Notes: a model not told the origin generated them from the letters alone. Positions 34,037-45,064 are shown, numbered from the stretch's first letter. The stretch is 64,000 nt of DNA from Hordeum vulgare subsp. vulgare (GCF_904849725.1 NC_058519.1:577316169-577380168), one strand, 5' to 3'. Made by a program: numbers and translations.

Positions 34037-34156
34037 GGATGCGATCATACCAGCACTAAAGCACCGGATCCCATCAGAACTCCGAAGTTAAGCGTGCTTG
34101 GGCGAGAGTAGTACTAGGATGGTTGACCTCCTGGGAAGTCCTCGTGTTGCATTCCC
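34037..34156 (+). rRNA. 5S rRNA: 5S ribosomal RNA gene, copy 110
   Basis: G87T (C box). Confidence 0.97.
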
Positions 34157-34343
34157 CTTTTTAAATATATTTTTGTGCCACGTGACAAGGATGACGCGGG
34201 ACCGTGATCTATATGACCTCATTTTCTTATTTTTGACGATTACTGTGTGACTTTTCCCACCGCGATTGACACCCAACGACTAGTAGTAGTAGTAGTAGTA
34301 GTAGTAGGGGCAAGCATAAGGAACAAATAGATAGTTGCATGTC

Positions 34344-34463
34344 GGATGCGATCATACCAGCACTAAAGCACCGGATCCCATCAGAACTCCGAAGTTTAGC
34401 GTGCTTGGGCGAGAGTAGTACTAGGATGGGTGACCTCCTGGGAAGTCCTCGTGTTGCATTCCC
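34344..34463 (+). rRNA. 5S rRNA: 5S ribosomal RNA gene, copy 111
   Basis: A54T (A box). Confidence 0.97.
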
Positions 34464-34668
34464 CTTTTTAAATATATTTTTGCGCCACGTGACAAGGATG
34501 ACGCGGGAGCGTGATCTATATGACCTCATTTTCTTATTTTTGACGATTACTGTGTGACTTTTCCCACCGCGCTTGACACCCAACGACTAGTAGTAGTAGT
34601 AGTAGTAGTAGTGGTAGTAGTAGTAGTAGTAGGGGCAAGCATAAGGAACAAATAGATAGTTGCATGTC

Positions 34669-34788
34669 GGATGCGATCATACCAGCACTAAAGCACCGGA
34701 TCCCATCAGAACTCCGAAGTTAAGTGTGCTTGGGCGAGAGTAGTACTAGGATGGGTGACCTCGTGGGAAGTCCTCGTGTTGCATTCCC
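34669..34788 (+). rRNA. 5S rRNA: 5S ribosomal RNA gene, copy 112
   Basis: C57T (A box), C95G (C box). Confidence 0.97.
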
Positions 34789-34912
34789 CTTTTTAAATAT
34801 ATTTTTACGCCACGTGACAAGGATGACGCGGGAGCGTGATCTATATGACCTCATTATCTTATTTTTGACGATTACTGTGTGACTTTTCCCACCGCGCTTG
34901 ACACCCAACGAC

Positions 34913-34951
<39 letters not shown>

Positions 34952-34987
34952 GGGCAAGCATAAGGAACAAATAGATAGTTGCATGTC

Positions 34988-35106
34988 GGATGCGATCATA
35001 CCAGCACTAAAGCACCGGATCCCATCAGAACTCTGAAGTTAAGCGTGCTTGGCGAGAGTAGTACTAGGATGGGTGACCTCGTGGGAAGTCCTCGTGTTGC
35101 ATTCCC
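34988..35106 (+). rRNA. 5S rRNA: 5S ribosomal RNA gene, copy 113 (119 bp)
   Basis: One G of the run at 64-66 is missing, so the gene is 119 bp and A box to C box spacing shrinks by one. Also C47T and C95G (C box). Could be less active. Confidence 0.95.
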
Positions 35107-35230
35107 CTTTTTAAATATATTTTTACGCCACGTGACAAGGATGACGCGGGAGCGTGATCTATATGACCTCATTATCTTATTTTTGACGATTACTGTGTGA
35201 CTTTTCCCACCGCGCTTGACACCCAACGAC

Positions 35231-35269
<39 letters not shown>

Positions 35270-35305
35270 GGGCAAGCATAAGGAACAAATAGATAGTTGC
35301 ATGTC

Positions 35306-35424
35306 GGATGCGATCATACCAGCACTAAAGCACCGGATCCCATCAGAACTCTGAAGTTAAGCGTGCTTGGCGAGAGTAGTACTAGGATGGGTGACCTCCT
35401 GGGAAGTCCTCGTGTTGCATTCCC
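35306..35424 (+). rRNA. 5S rRNA: 5S ribosomal RNA gene, copy 114 (119 bp)
   Basis: Same one-G deletion at 64-66, with C47T. Confidence 0.95.
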
Positions 35425-35548
35425 CTTTTTAAATATATTTTTGCGCCACGTGACAAGGATGACGCGGGACCGTGATCTATATGACCTCATTTTCTTATTT
35501 TTGACGATTACTGTGTGACTTTTCCCACCGCGCTTGACACCCAACGAC

Positions 35549-35584
<36 letters not shown>

Positions 35585-35620
35585 GGGCAAGCATAAGGAA
35601 CAAATAGAAAGTTGCATGTC

Positions 35621-35740
35621 GGATGCGATCATACCAGCACTAAAGCACCGGATCCCATCAAAACTTCGAAGTTAAGCGTGCTTGGGCGAGAGTAGTACCA
35701 GGATGGGTGACCTCCTGTGAAGTCCTCGTGTTGCATTCCC
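35621..35740 (+). rRNA. 5S rRNA: 5S ribosomal RNA gene, copy 115
   Basis: G41A, C46T, T79C, G98T. T-run is followed by G instead of A. Confidence 0.96.
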
Positions 35741-35921
35741 CTTTTGAAATATATTTTTGCGCCACGTGACAAGGATGACGCGGGAGCGTGATCTATATGA
35801 CCTCATTTTCTTATTTTTGACGATTACTGTGTGACTTTTCCCACCGCGCTTGACACCCAACGACTAGTAGTAGTAGTAGTAGTAGGGGCGAGCATAAGGA
35901 ACAAATAGATAGTTGCATGTC

Positions 35922-36041
35922 GGATGCAATCATACCAGCACTAAAGCACTGGATCCCATCAGAACTCCAAAGTTAAGCGTGCTTGGGCAAGAGTAGTACT
36001 AGGATGGGTGACCTCCTGGGAAGTCCTTGTGTTGCATTCCC
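35922..36041 (+). rRNA. 5S rRNA: 5S ribosomal RNA gene, copy 116
   Basis: G7A, C29T, G48A, G68A (IE), C107T: one of the most diverged full-length copies, all C-to-T or G-to-A changes. Confidence 0.96.
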
Positions 36042-36222
36042 CTTTTTAAATATATTTTTGCGCCACGTGACAAGGATGACGCGGGACCGTGATCTATATG
36101 ACCTCATTTTCTTATTTTTGACGATTACTGTGTGACTTTTCCCACCGCGCTTGACACCCAACGACTAGTAGTAGTAGTAGTAGTAGGGGCAAGCATAAGG
36201 AACAAATAGATAGTTGCATGTC

Positions 36223-36342
36223 GGATGCGATCATACCAGCACTAAAGCACCGGATCCCATCAGAACTCCGGAGTTAAGCGTGCTTGGGCGAGAGTAGTAC
36301 TAGGATGGGTGACCTCCTGGGAAGTCCTCGTGTTGCATTCCC
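36223..36342 (+). rRNA. 5S rRNA: 5S ribosomal RNA gene, copy 117
   Basis: A49G. Confidence 0.97.
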
Positions 36343-36466
36343 CTTTTTAAATATATTTTTGCGCCACGTGACAAGGATGACGCGGGAGCGTGATCTATAT
36401 GACCTCATTTTCTTATTTTTGACGATTACTGTGTGACTTTTCCCACCGCGCTTGACACCCAACGAC

Positions 36467-36508
<42 letters not shown>

Positions 36509-36544
36509 GGGCAAGCATAAGGAACAAATAGATAGTTGCATGTC

Positions 36545-36663
36545 GGATGCGATCATACCAGCACTAAAGCACCGGATCCCATCAGAACTCTGAAGTTAAG
36601 CGTGCTTGGCGAGAGTAGTACTAGGATGGGTGACCTCCTGGGAAGTCCTCGTGTTGCATTCCC
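36545..36663 (+). rRNA. 5S rRNA: 5S ribosomal RNA gene, copy 118 (119 bp)
   Basis: One-G deletion at 64-66 with C47T, identical to copy 114. Confidence 0.95.
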
Positions 36664-36787
36664 CTTTTTAAATATATTTTTGCGCCACGTGACAAGGATG
36701 ACGCGGGACCGTGATCTATATGACCTCATTTTCTTATTTTTGACGATTACTGTGTGACTTTTCCCACCGCGCTTGACACCCAACGAC

Positions 36788-36823
<36 letters not shown>

Positions 36824-36859
36824 GGGCAAGCATAAGGAACAAATAGATAGTTGCATGTC

Positions 36860-36979
36860 GGATGCGATCATACCAGCACTAAAGCACCGGATCCCATCAA
36901 AACTCCGAAGTTAAGCGTGCTTGGGCGAGAGTAGTACTAGGATGGGTGACCTCCTGTGAAGTCCTCGTGTTGCATTCCC
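36860..36979 (+). rRNA. 5S rRNA: 5S ribosomal RNA gene, copy 119
   Basis: G41A, G98T. Confidence 0.97.
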
Positions 36980-37103
36980 CTTTTTAAATATATTTTTGCG
37001 CCACGTGACAAGGATGACGCGGGAGCGTGATCTATATGACCTCATTTTCTTATTTTTGACGATTAGTGTGTGACTTTTCCCACCGCGCTTGACACCCAAC
37101 GAC

Positions 37104-37193
37104 TAGTAGTAGTAGTAGTAGTAGTACTAGTAGTAGTAGTAGTAGTAGTACTAGTAGTAGGAGTAGTAGTAGTACTAGTAGTAGTAGTAGTAG
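37104..37193 (+). repeat. TAG tract with TAC interruptions (30 triplets)
   Basis: Three TAC triplets and one GAG interrupt the tract at roughly regular spacing. The following units (before copies 121-123) each carry a single TAC at a similar place. Confidence 0.9.
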
Positions 37194-37229
37194 GGGCAAG
37201 CATAAGGAACAAATAGATAGTTGCATGTC

Positions 37230-37349
37230 GGATGCGATCATACCAGCACTAAAGCACCGGATCCCATCAGAACTCCGAAGTTAAGCGTGCTTGGGCGAGA
37301 GTAGTACTAGGATGGGTGACCTCCTGGGAAGTCCTCGTGTTGCATTCCC
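37230..37349 (+). rRNA. 5S rRNA: 5S ribosomal RNA gene, copy 120
   Basis: Matches consensus. Confidence 0.97.
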
Positions 37350-37551
37350 CTTTTTAAATATATTTTTGCGCCACGTGACAAGGATGACGCGGGAGCGTGA
37401 TCTATATGACCTCATTTTCTTATTTTTGACGATTACTGTGTGACTTTTCCCACCGCGCTTGACACCCAACGACTAGTAGTAGTAGTAGTAGTAGTACTAG
37501 TAGTAGTAGTAGTAGGGGCAAGCATAAGGAACAAATAGATAGTTGCATGTC

Positions 37552-37671
37552 GGATGCGATCATACCAGCACTAAAGCACCGGATCCCATCAGAACTCCGA
37601 AGTTAAGCGTGCTTGGGTGAGAGTAGTACTAGGATGGGTGACCTCCTGGGAAGTCCTCGTGTTGCATTCCC
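37552..37671 (+). rRNA. 5S rRNA: 5S ribosomal RNA gene, copy 121
   Basis: C67T (IE). Confidence 0.97.
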
Positions 37672-37873
37672 CTTTTTAAATATATTTTTGCGCCACGTGA
37701 CAAGGATGACGCGGGACCGTGATCTATATGACCTCATTTTCTTATTTTTGACGATTACTGTGTGACTTTTCCCACCGCGCTTGACACCCAACGACTAGTA
37801 GTAGTAGTAGTAGTAGTACTAGTAGTAGTAGTAGTAGGGGCAAGCATAAGGAACAAATAGATAGTTGCATGTC

Positions 37874-37993
37874 GGATGCGATCATACCAGCACTAAAGCA
37901 CCGGATCCCATCAGAACTCCGAAGTTAAGCGTGCTTGGGCGAGAGTAGTACTAGGATGGGTGACCTCCTGGGAAGTCCTCGTGTTGCATTCCC
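37874..37993 (+). rRNA. 5S rRNA: 5S ribosomal RNA gene, copy 122
   Basis: Matches consensus. Confidence 0.97.
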
Positions 37994-38195
37994 CTTTTTA
38001 AATATATTTTTGCGCCACGTGACAAGGATGACGCGGGAGCGTGATCTATATGACCTCATTTTCTTATTTTTGACGATTACTGTGTGACTTTTCCCACCGC
38101 GCTTGACACCCAACGACTAGTAGTAGTAGTAGTAGTAGTACTAGTAGTAGTAGTAGTAGGGGCAAGCATAAGGAACAAATAGATAGTTGCATGTC

Positions 38196-38315
38196 GGATG
38201 CGATCATACCAGCACTAAAGCACCGGATCCCATCAGAACTCCGAAGTTAAGCGTGTTTGGGCGAGAGTAGTACTAGGATGGGTGACCTCCTGGGAAGTCC
38301 TCGTGTTGCATTCCC
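38196..38315 (+). rRNA. 5S rRNA: 5S ribosomal RNA gene, copy 123
   Basis: C61T (A box). Confidence 0.97.
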
Positions 38316-38496
38316 CTTTTTAAATATATTTTTGCGCCACGTGACAAGGATGACGTGGGAGCGTGATCTATATGACCTCATTTTCTTATTTTTGACGATT
38401 ACTGTGTGACTTTTTCCACCGCGCTTGACACCCAACGACTAGTAGTAGTAGTAGTAGTAGGGGCAAGCATAAGGAACAAATAGATAGTTGCATGTC

Positions 38497-38616
38497 GGAT
38501 GCGATCATACCAGCACTAAAGCACCGGATCCCATCAGAACTCCGAAGTTAAGCGTGCTTGGGCGAGAGTAGTACTAGGATGGGTGACCTCCTGGGAAGTC
38601 CTCGTGTTGCATTCCC
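38497..38616 (+). rRNA. 5S rRNA: 5S ribosomal RNA gene, copy 124
   Basis: Matches consensus. Confidence 0.97.
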
Positions 38617-38740
38617 CTTTTTAAATATATTTTTGCGCCACGTGACAAGGATGACGCGGGACCGTGATCTATATGACCTCATTTTCTTATTTTTGACGAT
38701 TACTGTGTGACTTTTCCCACCGCGCTTGACACCCAACGAC

Positions 38741-38787
<47 letters not shown>

Positions 38788-38830
38788 GTAGTAGGGGCAA
38801 GCATAAGGAACAAATAGATGGTTGCATGTC

Positions 38831-38950
38831 GGATGCGATCATACCAGCACTGAAGCACCGGATCCCATCAGAACTCCGAAGTTAAGTGTGTTTGGGCGAG
38901 AGTAGTACTAGGATGGGTGACCTCCTGGGAAGTCCTCGTGTTGCATTCCC
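38831..38950 (+). rRNA. 5S rRNA: 5S ribosomal RNA gene, copy 125
   Basis: A22G, C57T, C61T (A box); leader ATGGTTGC. Confidence 0.97.
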
Positions 38951-39131
38951 CTTTTTAAATATATTTTTGCGCCACGTGACAAGGATGACGCGGGAGCATG
39001 ATCTATATGACCTCATTTTCTTATTTTTGACGATTACTGTGTGACTTTTGCCACCGCGCTTGACACCCAACGACTAGTAGTAGTAGTAGTAATAGGGGCA
39101 AGCATAAGTAACAAATAGATAGTTGCATGTC

Positions 39132-39251
39132 GGATGCGATCATACCAGCACTAAAGCACCGGATCCCATCAGAACTCCGAAGTTAAGCGTGCTTGGGCGA
39201 GAGTAGTACTAGGATGGGTGACCTCCTGGGAAGTCCTCGTGTTGCATTTCC
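39132..39251 (+). rRNA. 5S rRNA: 5S ribosomal RNA gene, copy 126
   Basis: C118T. Confidence 0.97.
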
Positions 39252-39375
39252 CTTTTTAAATATATTTTTGCGCCACGTGACAAGGATGACGCGGGAGCGT
39301 GATCTATATGACCTCATTTTCTTATTTTTGACGATTACTGTGTGACTTCTCCCACCGCGCTTGACACCCAACGAC

Positions 39376-39441
<66 letters not shown>

Positions 39442-39477
39442 GGGCAAGCATAAGGAACAAATAGATAGTTGCATGTT

Positions 39478-39597
39478 GGATGCGATCATACCAGCACTAA
39501 AGCACCGGATCCCATCAAAACTCCGAAGTTAAGCGTGCTTGGGCGAGAGTAGTACTAGGATGGGTGACCTCCTGGGAAGTCCTCGTGTTGCATTCCC
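39478..39597 (+). rRNA. 5S rRNA: 5S ribosomal RNA gene, copy 127
   Basis: G41A; -1 base is T instead of C. Confidence 0.97.
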
Positions 39598-39721
39598 CTT
39601 TTTAAATATATTTTTGCGGCACGTGACAAGGATGACGCGGGACCGTGATCTATATGACCTCATTTTCTTATTTTTGACGATTACTGTGTGACTTTTCCCA
39701 CCGCGCTTGACACCCAACGAC

Positions 39722-39760
<39 letters not shown>

Positions 39761-39796
39761 GGGCAAGCATAAGGAAGAAATAGATAGTTGCATGTC

Positions 39797-39916
39797 GGAT
39801 GCGATCATACCAGCACTAAAGCACCGGATCCCATCAGATCTCCGAAGTTAAGCGTGCTTGGGCGAGAGTAGTACTAGGATGGGTGACCTCCTGGGAAGTC
39901 CTCGTGTTGCATTCTC
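39797..39916 (+). rRNA. 5S rRNA: 5S ribosomal RNA gene, copy 128
   Basis: A43T, C119T. Confidence 0.97.
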
Positions 39917-40103
39917 CTTTTTAAATATATTTTTGCGCCACGTGACAAGGATGACGCAGGACCGTGATCTATATGACCTCATTTTCTTATTTTTGACGAT
40001 TACTGTGTGACTTATCCCACCGCGCTTGACACCCAACGACTAGTAGTAGTAGTAGTAGTAGTAGTAGGGGCAAGCATAAGGAACAAATAGATAGTTGCAT
40101 GTC

Positions 40104-40223
40104 GGATGCGATCATACCAGCACTAAAGCACCGGATCCCATCAGAACTCCGAAGTTAAGCGTGCTTGGGCGAGAGTAGTACTAGGATGGGTGACCTCTTG
40201 GGAAGTCCTCGTGTTGCATTCCC
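40104..40223 (+). rRNA. 5S rRNA: 5S ribosomal RNA gene, copy 129
   Basis: C95T (C box). Confidence 0.97.
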
Positions 40224-40347
40224 CTTTTTAAATATATTTTTGCGGCACGTGACAAGGATGACGCGGGACCGTGATCTATATGAGCTCATTTTCTTATTTT
40301 TGACGATTACTGTGTGACTTTTCCCACCGCGCTTGACACCCAACGAC

Positions 40348-40380
<33 letters not shown>

Positions 40381-40416
40381 GGGCAAGCATAAGGAACAAA
40401 TAGATAGTTGCATGTC

Positions 40417-40536
40417 GGATGCGATCAAACCAGCACTAAAGCACCGGATCCCATCAGAACTCCGAAGTTAAGCGTGCTTGGGCGAGAGTAGTACTAGGAT
40501 GGGTGACCTCCTGGGAAGTCCTCGTGTTGCATTTCC
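40417..40536 (+). rRNA. 5S rRNA: 5S ribosomal RNA gene, copy 130
   Basis: T12A, C118T. Confidence 0.97.
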
Positions 40537-40723
40537 CTTTTTAAATATATTTTTGCGCCACGTGACAAGGATGACGCGGGAGCGTGATCTATATGACCTC
40601 ATTTTCTTATTTTTGACGATTACTGTGTGACTTTTTCCACCGCGCTTGACACCCAACGACTAGTAGTAGTAGTAGTAGTAGTAGTAGGGGCAAGCATAAG
40701 GAACAAATAGATAGTTGCATGTC

Positions 40724-40843
40724 GGATGCGATCATACCAGCACTAAAGCACCGGATCCCATCAGAACTCCGAAGTTAAGCGTACTTGGGCGAGAGTAGTA
40801 CTAGGATGGGTGACCTCCTGGGAAGTCCTCGTGTTGCATTCCC
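40724..40843 (+). rRNA. 5S rRNA: 5S ribosomal RNA gene, copy 131
   Basis: G60A (A box). Confidence 0.97.
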
Positions 40844-40970
40844 CTTTTTAAATATATTTTTGCGGCACGTGACAAGGATGACGCGGGACCGTGATCTATA
40901 TGACCTCATTTTCTTATTTTTGACGATTACTGTGTGACTTTTCCCACCGCGCTTGACACCCAACGACTAC

Positions 40971-41006
<36 letters not shown>

Positions 41007-41042
41007 GGGCAAGCATAAGGAACAAATAGATAGTTGCATGTC

Positions 41043-41162
41043 GGATGCGATCATACCAGCACTAAAGCACCGGATCCCATCAGAACTCCGAAGTTAAGCG
41101 TGCTTGGGCGAGAGTAGTACTAGGATGGGTGACCTCCTGGGAAGTCCTCGTGTTGCATTCCC
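41043..41162 (+). rRNA. 5S rRNA: 5S ribosomal RNA gene, copy 132
   Basis: Matches consensus. Confidence 0.97.
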
Positions 41163-41286
41163 CTTTTTAAATATATTTTTGCGCCACGTGACAAGGATGA
41201 CGCGGGACCGTGATCTATATGACCTCATTTTCTTATTTTTGACGATTACTGTGTGACTTTTCCCACCGCGCTTGACACCCAACGAC

Positions 41287-41325
<39 letters not shown>

Positions 41326-41361
41326 GGGCAAGCATAAGGAACAAATAGATAGTTGCATGTC

Positions 41362-41481
41362 GGATCCGATCATACCAGCACTAAAGCACCGGATCCCATC
41401 AGAACTCCGAAGTTAAGCGTGCTTGGGCGAGAGTAGTACTAGGATGGGTGACCTCCTGGGAAGTCCTCGTGTTGCATTCCC
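41362..41481 (+). rRNA. 5S rRNA: 5S ribosomal RNA gene, copy 133
   Basis: G5C, in the terminal stem. Confidence 0.97.
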
Positions 41482-41677
41482 CTTTTTAAATATATTTTTG
41501 CGGCACGTGACAAGGATGACGCGGGACCGTGATCTATATGACCTCATTTTCTTATTTTTGACGATTACTGTGTGACTTTTCCCACCGCGCTTGACACCCA
41601 ACGACTAGTAGTACTAGTAGTAGTAGTAGTAGTAGTAGTAGGGGCAAGCATAAGGAAGAAATAGATAGTTGCATGTC

Positions 41678-41797
41678 GGATGCGATCATAACAGCACTAA
41701 AGCACCGGATCCCATCAGAACTCCGAAGTTAAGCGTGCTTGGACGAGAGTAGTACTAGGATGGGTGACCTCCTCGGAAGTCCTCGTGTTGCATTTCC
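41678..41797 (+). rRNA. 5S rRNA: 5S ribosomal RNA gene, copy 134
   Basis: C14A, G66A, G97C (C box), C118T. Confidence 0.96.
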
Positions 41798-41921
41798 CTT
41801 TTTAAATATATTTTTGCGCCACGTGACAAGGATGACGCGGGACCGTGATCTATATGACCTCATTTTCTTATTTTTGACGATTACTGTGTGACTTCTCCCA
41901 CCGCGCTTGACACCCAACGAC

Positions 41922-42011
<90 letters not shown>
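41922..42011 (+). repeat. (TAG)30 microsatellite
   Basis: Uninterrupted 90-bp TAG tract after copy 134. Confidence 0.95.
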
Positions 42012-42047
42012 GGGCAAGCATAAGGAACAAACAGATAGTTGCATGTC

Positions 42048-42167
42048 GGATGCGATCATACCACCACTAAAGCACCGGATCCCATCAGAACTCCGAAGTT
42101 AAGCGTGCTTGGGCGAGAGTAGTACTAGGATGGGTGACCTCTTGGGAAGTCCTCGTGTTGCATTCCC
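42048..42167 (+). rRNA. 5S rRNA: 5S ribosomal RNA gene, copy 135
   Basis: G17C, C95T (C box). Confidence 0.97.
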
Positions 42168-42354
42168 CTTTTTAAATATAATTTTGCGCCACGTGACAAG
42201 GATGACGGGGGAGCGTGATCTATATGACCTCATTTTCTTATTTTTGACGATTACTGTGTGACTTTTCCCACCGCGCTTGACACCCAACGACTACTACTAG
42301 TAGTAGTAGTAGTAGTAGGGGCAAGCATAAGGAACAAATAGATAGTTGCATGTC

Positions 42355-42474
42355 GGATGCGATCATACCAGCGCTAAAGCACCGGATCCCATCAGAACTC
42401 CGAAGTTAACCGTGCTTGGGCGAGAGTAGTACTAGGATGGGTGACCTCCTGGGAAGTCCTCGTGTTGCATTCCC
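42355..42474 (+). rRNA. 5S rRNA: 5S ribosomal RNA gene, copy 136 (type M)
   Basis: A19G, G56C (A box). Type M here means G56C. Followed by the longest spacer in the window (361 bp). Confidence 0.97.
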
Positions 42475-42598
42475 CTTTTTAAATATATTTTTGCGCCACG
42501 TGACAAGGATGACGCGGGAGCGTGATCTATATGACCTCATTTTCTTATTTTTGACGATTACTGTGTGACTTTTCCCACCGCGCTTGACACCCAACGAC

Positions 42599-42634
<36 letters not shown>

Positions 42635-42748
42635 GAGTAGCAGTAGCAGTAGCAGTAGCAGTAGCAGTAGCAGTAGCAGTAGCAGTAGCAGTAGCAGTAG
42701 CAGTAGCAGTAGCAGTAGGAGTAGGAGTAGCAGTAGCAGTAGGAGTAG

Positions 42749-42799
<51 letters not shown>
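42599..42799 (+). repeat. Compound TAG/(TAGCAG)n microsatellite, 67 triplets
   Basis: The longest triplet tract in the window (201 bp). Pure TAG at both ends surrounds a core in which TAG alternates with CAG, with a few GAG triplets. No other spacer has CAG triplets. Confidence 0.95.
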
Positions 42800-42835
42800 G
42801 GGCAAGCATAAGGAACAAATAGATATTTGCATGTC

Positions 42836-42955
42836 GGATGCGATCATACCAGCACTAAAGCACCGGATCCCATTAGAACTCTGAAGTTAAGCGTGCTTGG
42901 GCGAGAGTAGTACTAGGATGGGTGACCTCCTGGGAAGTCCTCGTGTTGCATTCCC
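42836..42955 (+). rRNA. 5S rRNA: 5S ribosomal RNA gene, copy 137 (type N)
   Basis: C39T, C47T. Type N here means this pair. Confidence 0.97.
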
Positions 42956-43079
42956 CTTTTTAAATATATTTTTGCGCAACGTGACAAGGATGACGCGGGA
43001 CCGTGATCTATATGACCTCATTTTCTTATTTTTGACGATTACTGTGTGACTTTTCCCACCGCGCTTGACACCCAACGAC

Positions 43080-43113
<34 letters not shown>

Positions 43114-43172
43114 TGTAGTATTAGTAGTAGTAGTAGGGGCAAGCATAAGGAACAAATAAATGGTTGCATGTC

Positions 43173-43292
43173 GGATGCGATCATACCAGCACTGAAGCAC
43201 CGGATCCCATCAGAACTCCGAAGTTAAGCGTGCTTGGGCGAGAGTAGTACTAGGATGGGTGACCTCCTCGGAAGTCCTCGTGTTGCATTCCC
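43173..43292 (+). rRNA. 5S rRNA: 5S ribosomal RNA gene, copy 138 (type P-like)
   Basis: A22G, G97C (C box). Type P means A22G, usually with C61T, and a leader ATGGTTGC; C61T is absent here. Confidence 0.97.
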
Positions 43293-43473
43293 CTTTTTAA
43301 ATATATTTTTGCGCCACGTGACAAGGATGACGCGGGAGCGTGATCTATATGACCTCATTTTCTTATTTTTGACGATTACTGTGTGACTTTTCCCACCGCG
43401 CTTGACACCCAACGACTAGTAGTAGTAGTAGTAGTAGGGGCAAGCATAAGGAACAAATAGATAGTTGCATGTC

Positions 43474-43593
43474 GGATGCGATCGTACCAGCACTAAAGCA
43501 CCGGATCCCATCAGAACTCCGAAGTTAAGCGTGCTTGGGCGAGAGTAGTACTAGGATGGGTGACCTCCTGGGAAGTCCTCGTGTTGCATTCCC
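43474..43593 (+). rRNA. 5S rRNA: 5S ribosomal RNA gene, copy 139
   Basis: A11G. Confidence 0.97.
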
Positions 43594-43795
43594 CTTTTTA
43601 AATATATTTTTGCGCCACGTGACAAGGATGACGCGGGAGCGTGATCTATATGACCTCATTTTCTTATTTTTGACGATTACTGTGTGACTTTTCCCACCGC
43701 GCTTGACACCCAACGACTAGTAGTAGTAGTACTAGTAGTACTAGTAGTAGTAGTAGTAGGGGCAAGCATAAGGAACAAATAGATAGTTGCATGTC

Positions 43796-43915
43796 GGATG
43801 CGATCATACCAGCACTAAAGCACCGGATCCCATCAGAACTTCGAAGTTAAGCGTGCTTGGGCGAGAGTAGTACTAGGATGGGTGACCTCCTGGGAAGTCC
43901 TCGTGTTGCATTCCC
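43796..43915 (+). rRNA. 5S rRNA: 5S ribosomal RNA gene, copy 140
   Basis: C46T. Confidence 0.97.
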
Positions 43916-44117
43916 CTTTTTAAATATATTTTTGCGCCACGTGACAAGGATGACGCGGGACCGTGATCTATATGACCTCATTTTCTTATTTTTGACGATT
44001 ACTGTGTGACTTTTCCCACCGCGCTTGACACCCAACGACTAGTAGTAGTAGTAGTAGTAGTACTAGTAGTAGTAGTAGTAGGGGCAAGCATAAGGAACAA
44101 ATAGATAGTTGCATGTC

Positions 44118-44237
44118 GGATGCGATCATACCAGCACTAAAGCACCGGATCCCATCAGAACTCCGAAGTTATGCGTGCTTGGGCGAGAGTAGTACTAGGA
44201 TGGGTGACCTCCTGGGAAGTCCTCGTGTTGCATTCCC
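44118..44237 (+). rRNA. 5S rRNA: 5S ribosomal RNA gene, copy 141
   Basis: A55T (A box). Confidence 0.97.
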
Positions 44238-44427
44238 CTTTTTAAATATATTTTTGCGCCACGTGACAAGGATGACGCGGGACCGTGATCTATATGACCT
44301 CATTTTCTTATTTTTGACGATTACTGTGTGACTTTTCCCACCGCGCTTGACACCCAACGACTAGTAGTAGTAGTAGTAGTAGTAGTAGTAGGGGCAAGCA
44401 TAAGGAACAAATAGATAGTTGCATGTC

Positions 44428-44547
44428 GGATGCGATCATACCAGCACTAAAGCACCGGATCCCATCAGAACTCCGAAGTTAAGCGTGCTTGGGCGATAGT
44501 AGTACTAGGATGGGTGACCTCTTGGGAAGTCCTCGTGTTGCATTCCC
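44428..44547 (+). rRNA. 5S rRNA: 5S ribosomal RNA gene, copy 142 (type Q)
   Basis: G70T (IE), C95T (C box). Type Q means this pair. Confidence 0.97.
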
Positions 44548-44731
44548 CTTTTTAAATATATTTTTGCGCCACGTGACAAGGATGACGCGGGACCGTGATC
44601 TATATGACCTCATTTTCTTATTTTTGACGTTTACTGTGTGACTTTTCCCACCGCGCTTGACACCCAACGACTAGTAGTAGTAGTAGTAGTAGTAGGGGCA
44701 AGCATAAGGAACAAATAGATAGTTGCATGTC

Positions 44732-44899
44732 GGATGCGATCATACCAGCACTAAAGCACCGGATCCCATCAGAACTCCGAAGTTAACCGTGCTTGGGCGA
44801 GAGTAGTACTAGGATGGGTGACCTCCTAAGTTAACCGTGCTTGGGCGAGAGTAGTACTAGGATGGGTGACCTCCTGGGAAGTCCTCGTGTTGCATTCCC
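44732..44899 (+). pseudogene. 5S rRNA gene with duplicated internal promoter, copy 143 (168 bp, type M)
   Basis: Positions 49-96 are present twice in direct tandem (44780-44827 and 44828-44875). The two 48-bp copies are identical and both carry G56C. The duplicated block spans almost exactly the A box, intermediate element and C box. The 5' and 3' ends of the gene and the T-run are intact. A transcript from the first promoter would be 168 nt and could not fold as normal 5S rRNA. I call it a likely pseudogene; whether it is transcribed is unknown. Confidence 0.95.
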
Positions 44900-45023
44900 C
44901 TTTTTAAATATATTTTTGCGCCATGTGACAAGGATGACTCGGGAGCGTGATCTATATGACCTCATTTTCTTATTTTTGACGATTACTGTGTGACTTTTCC
45001 CACCGCGCTTGACACCCAACGAC

Positions 45024-45064
<41 letters not shown>

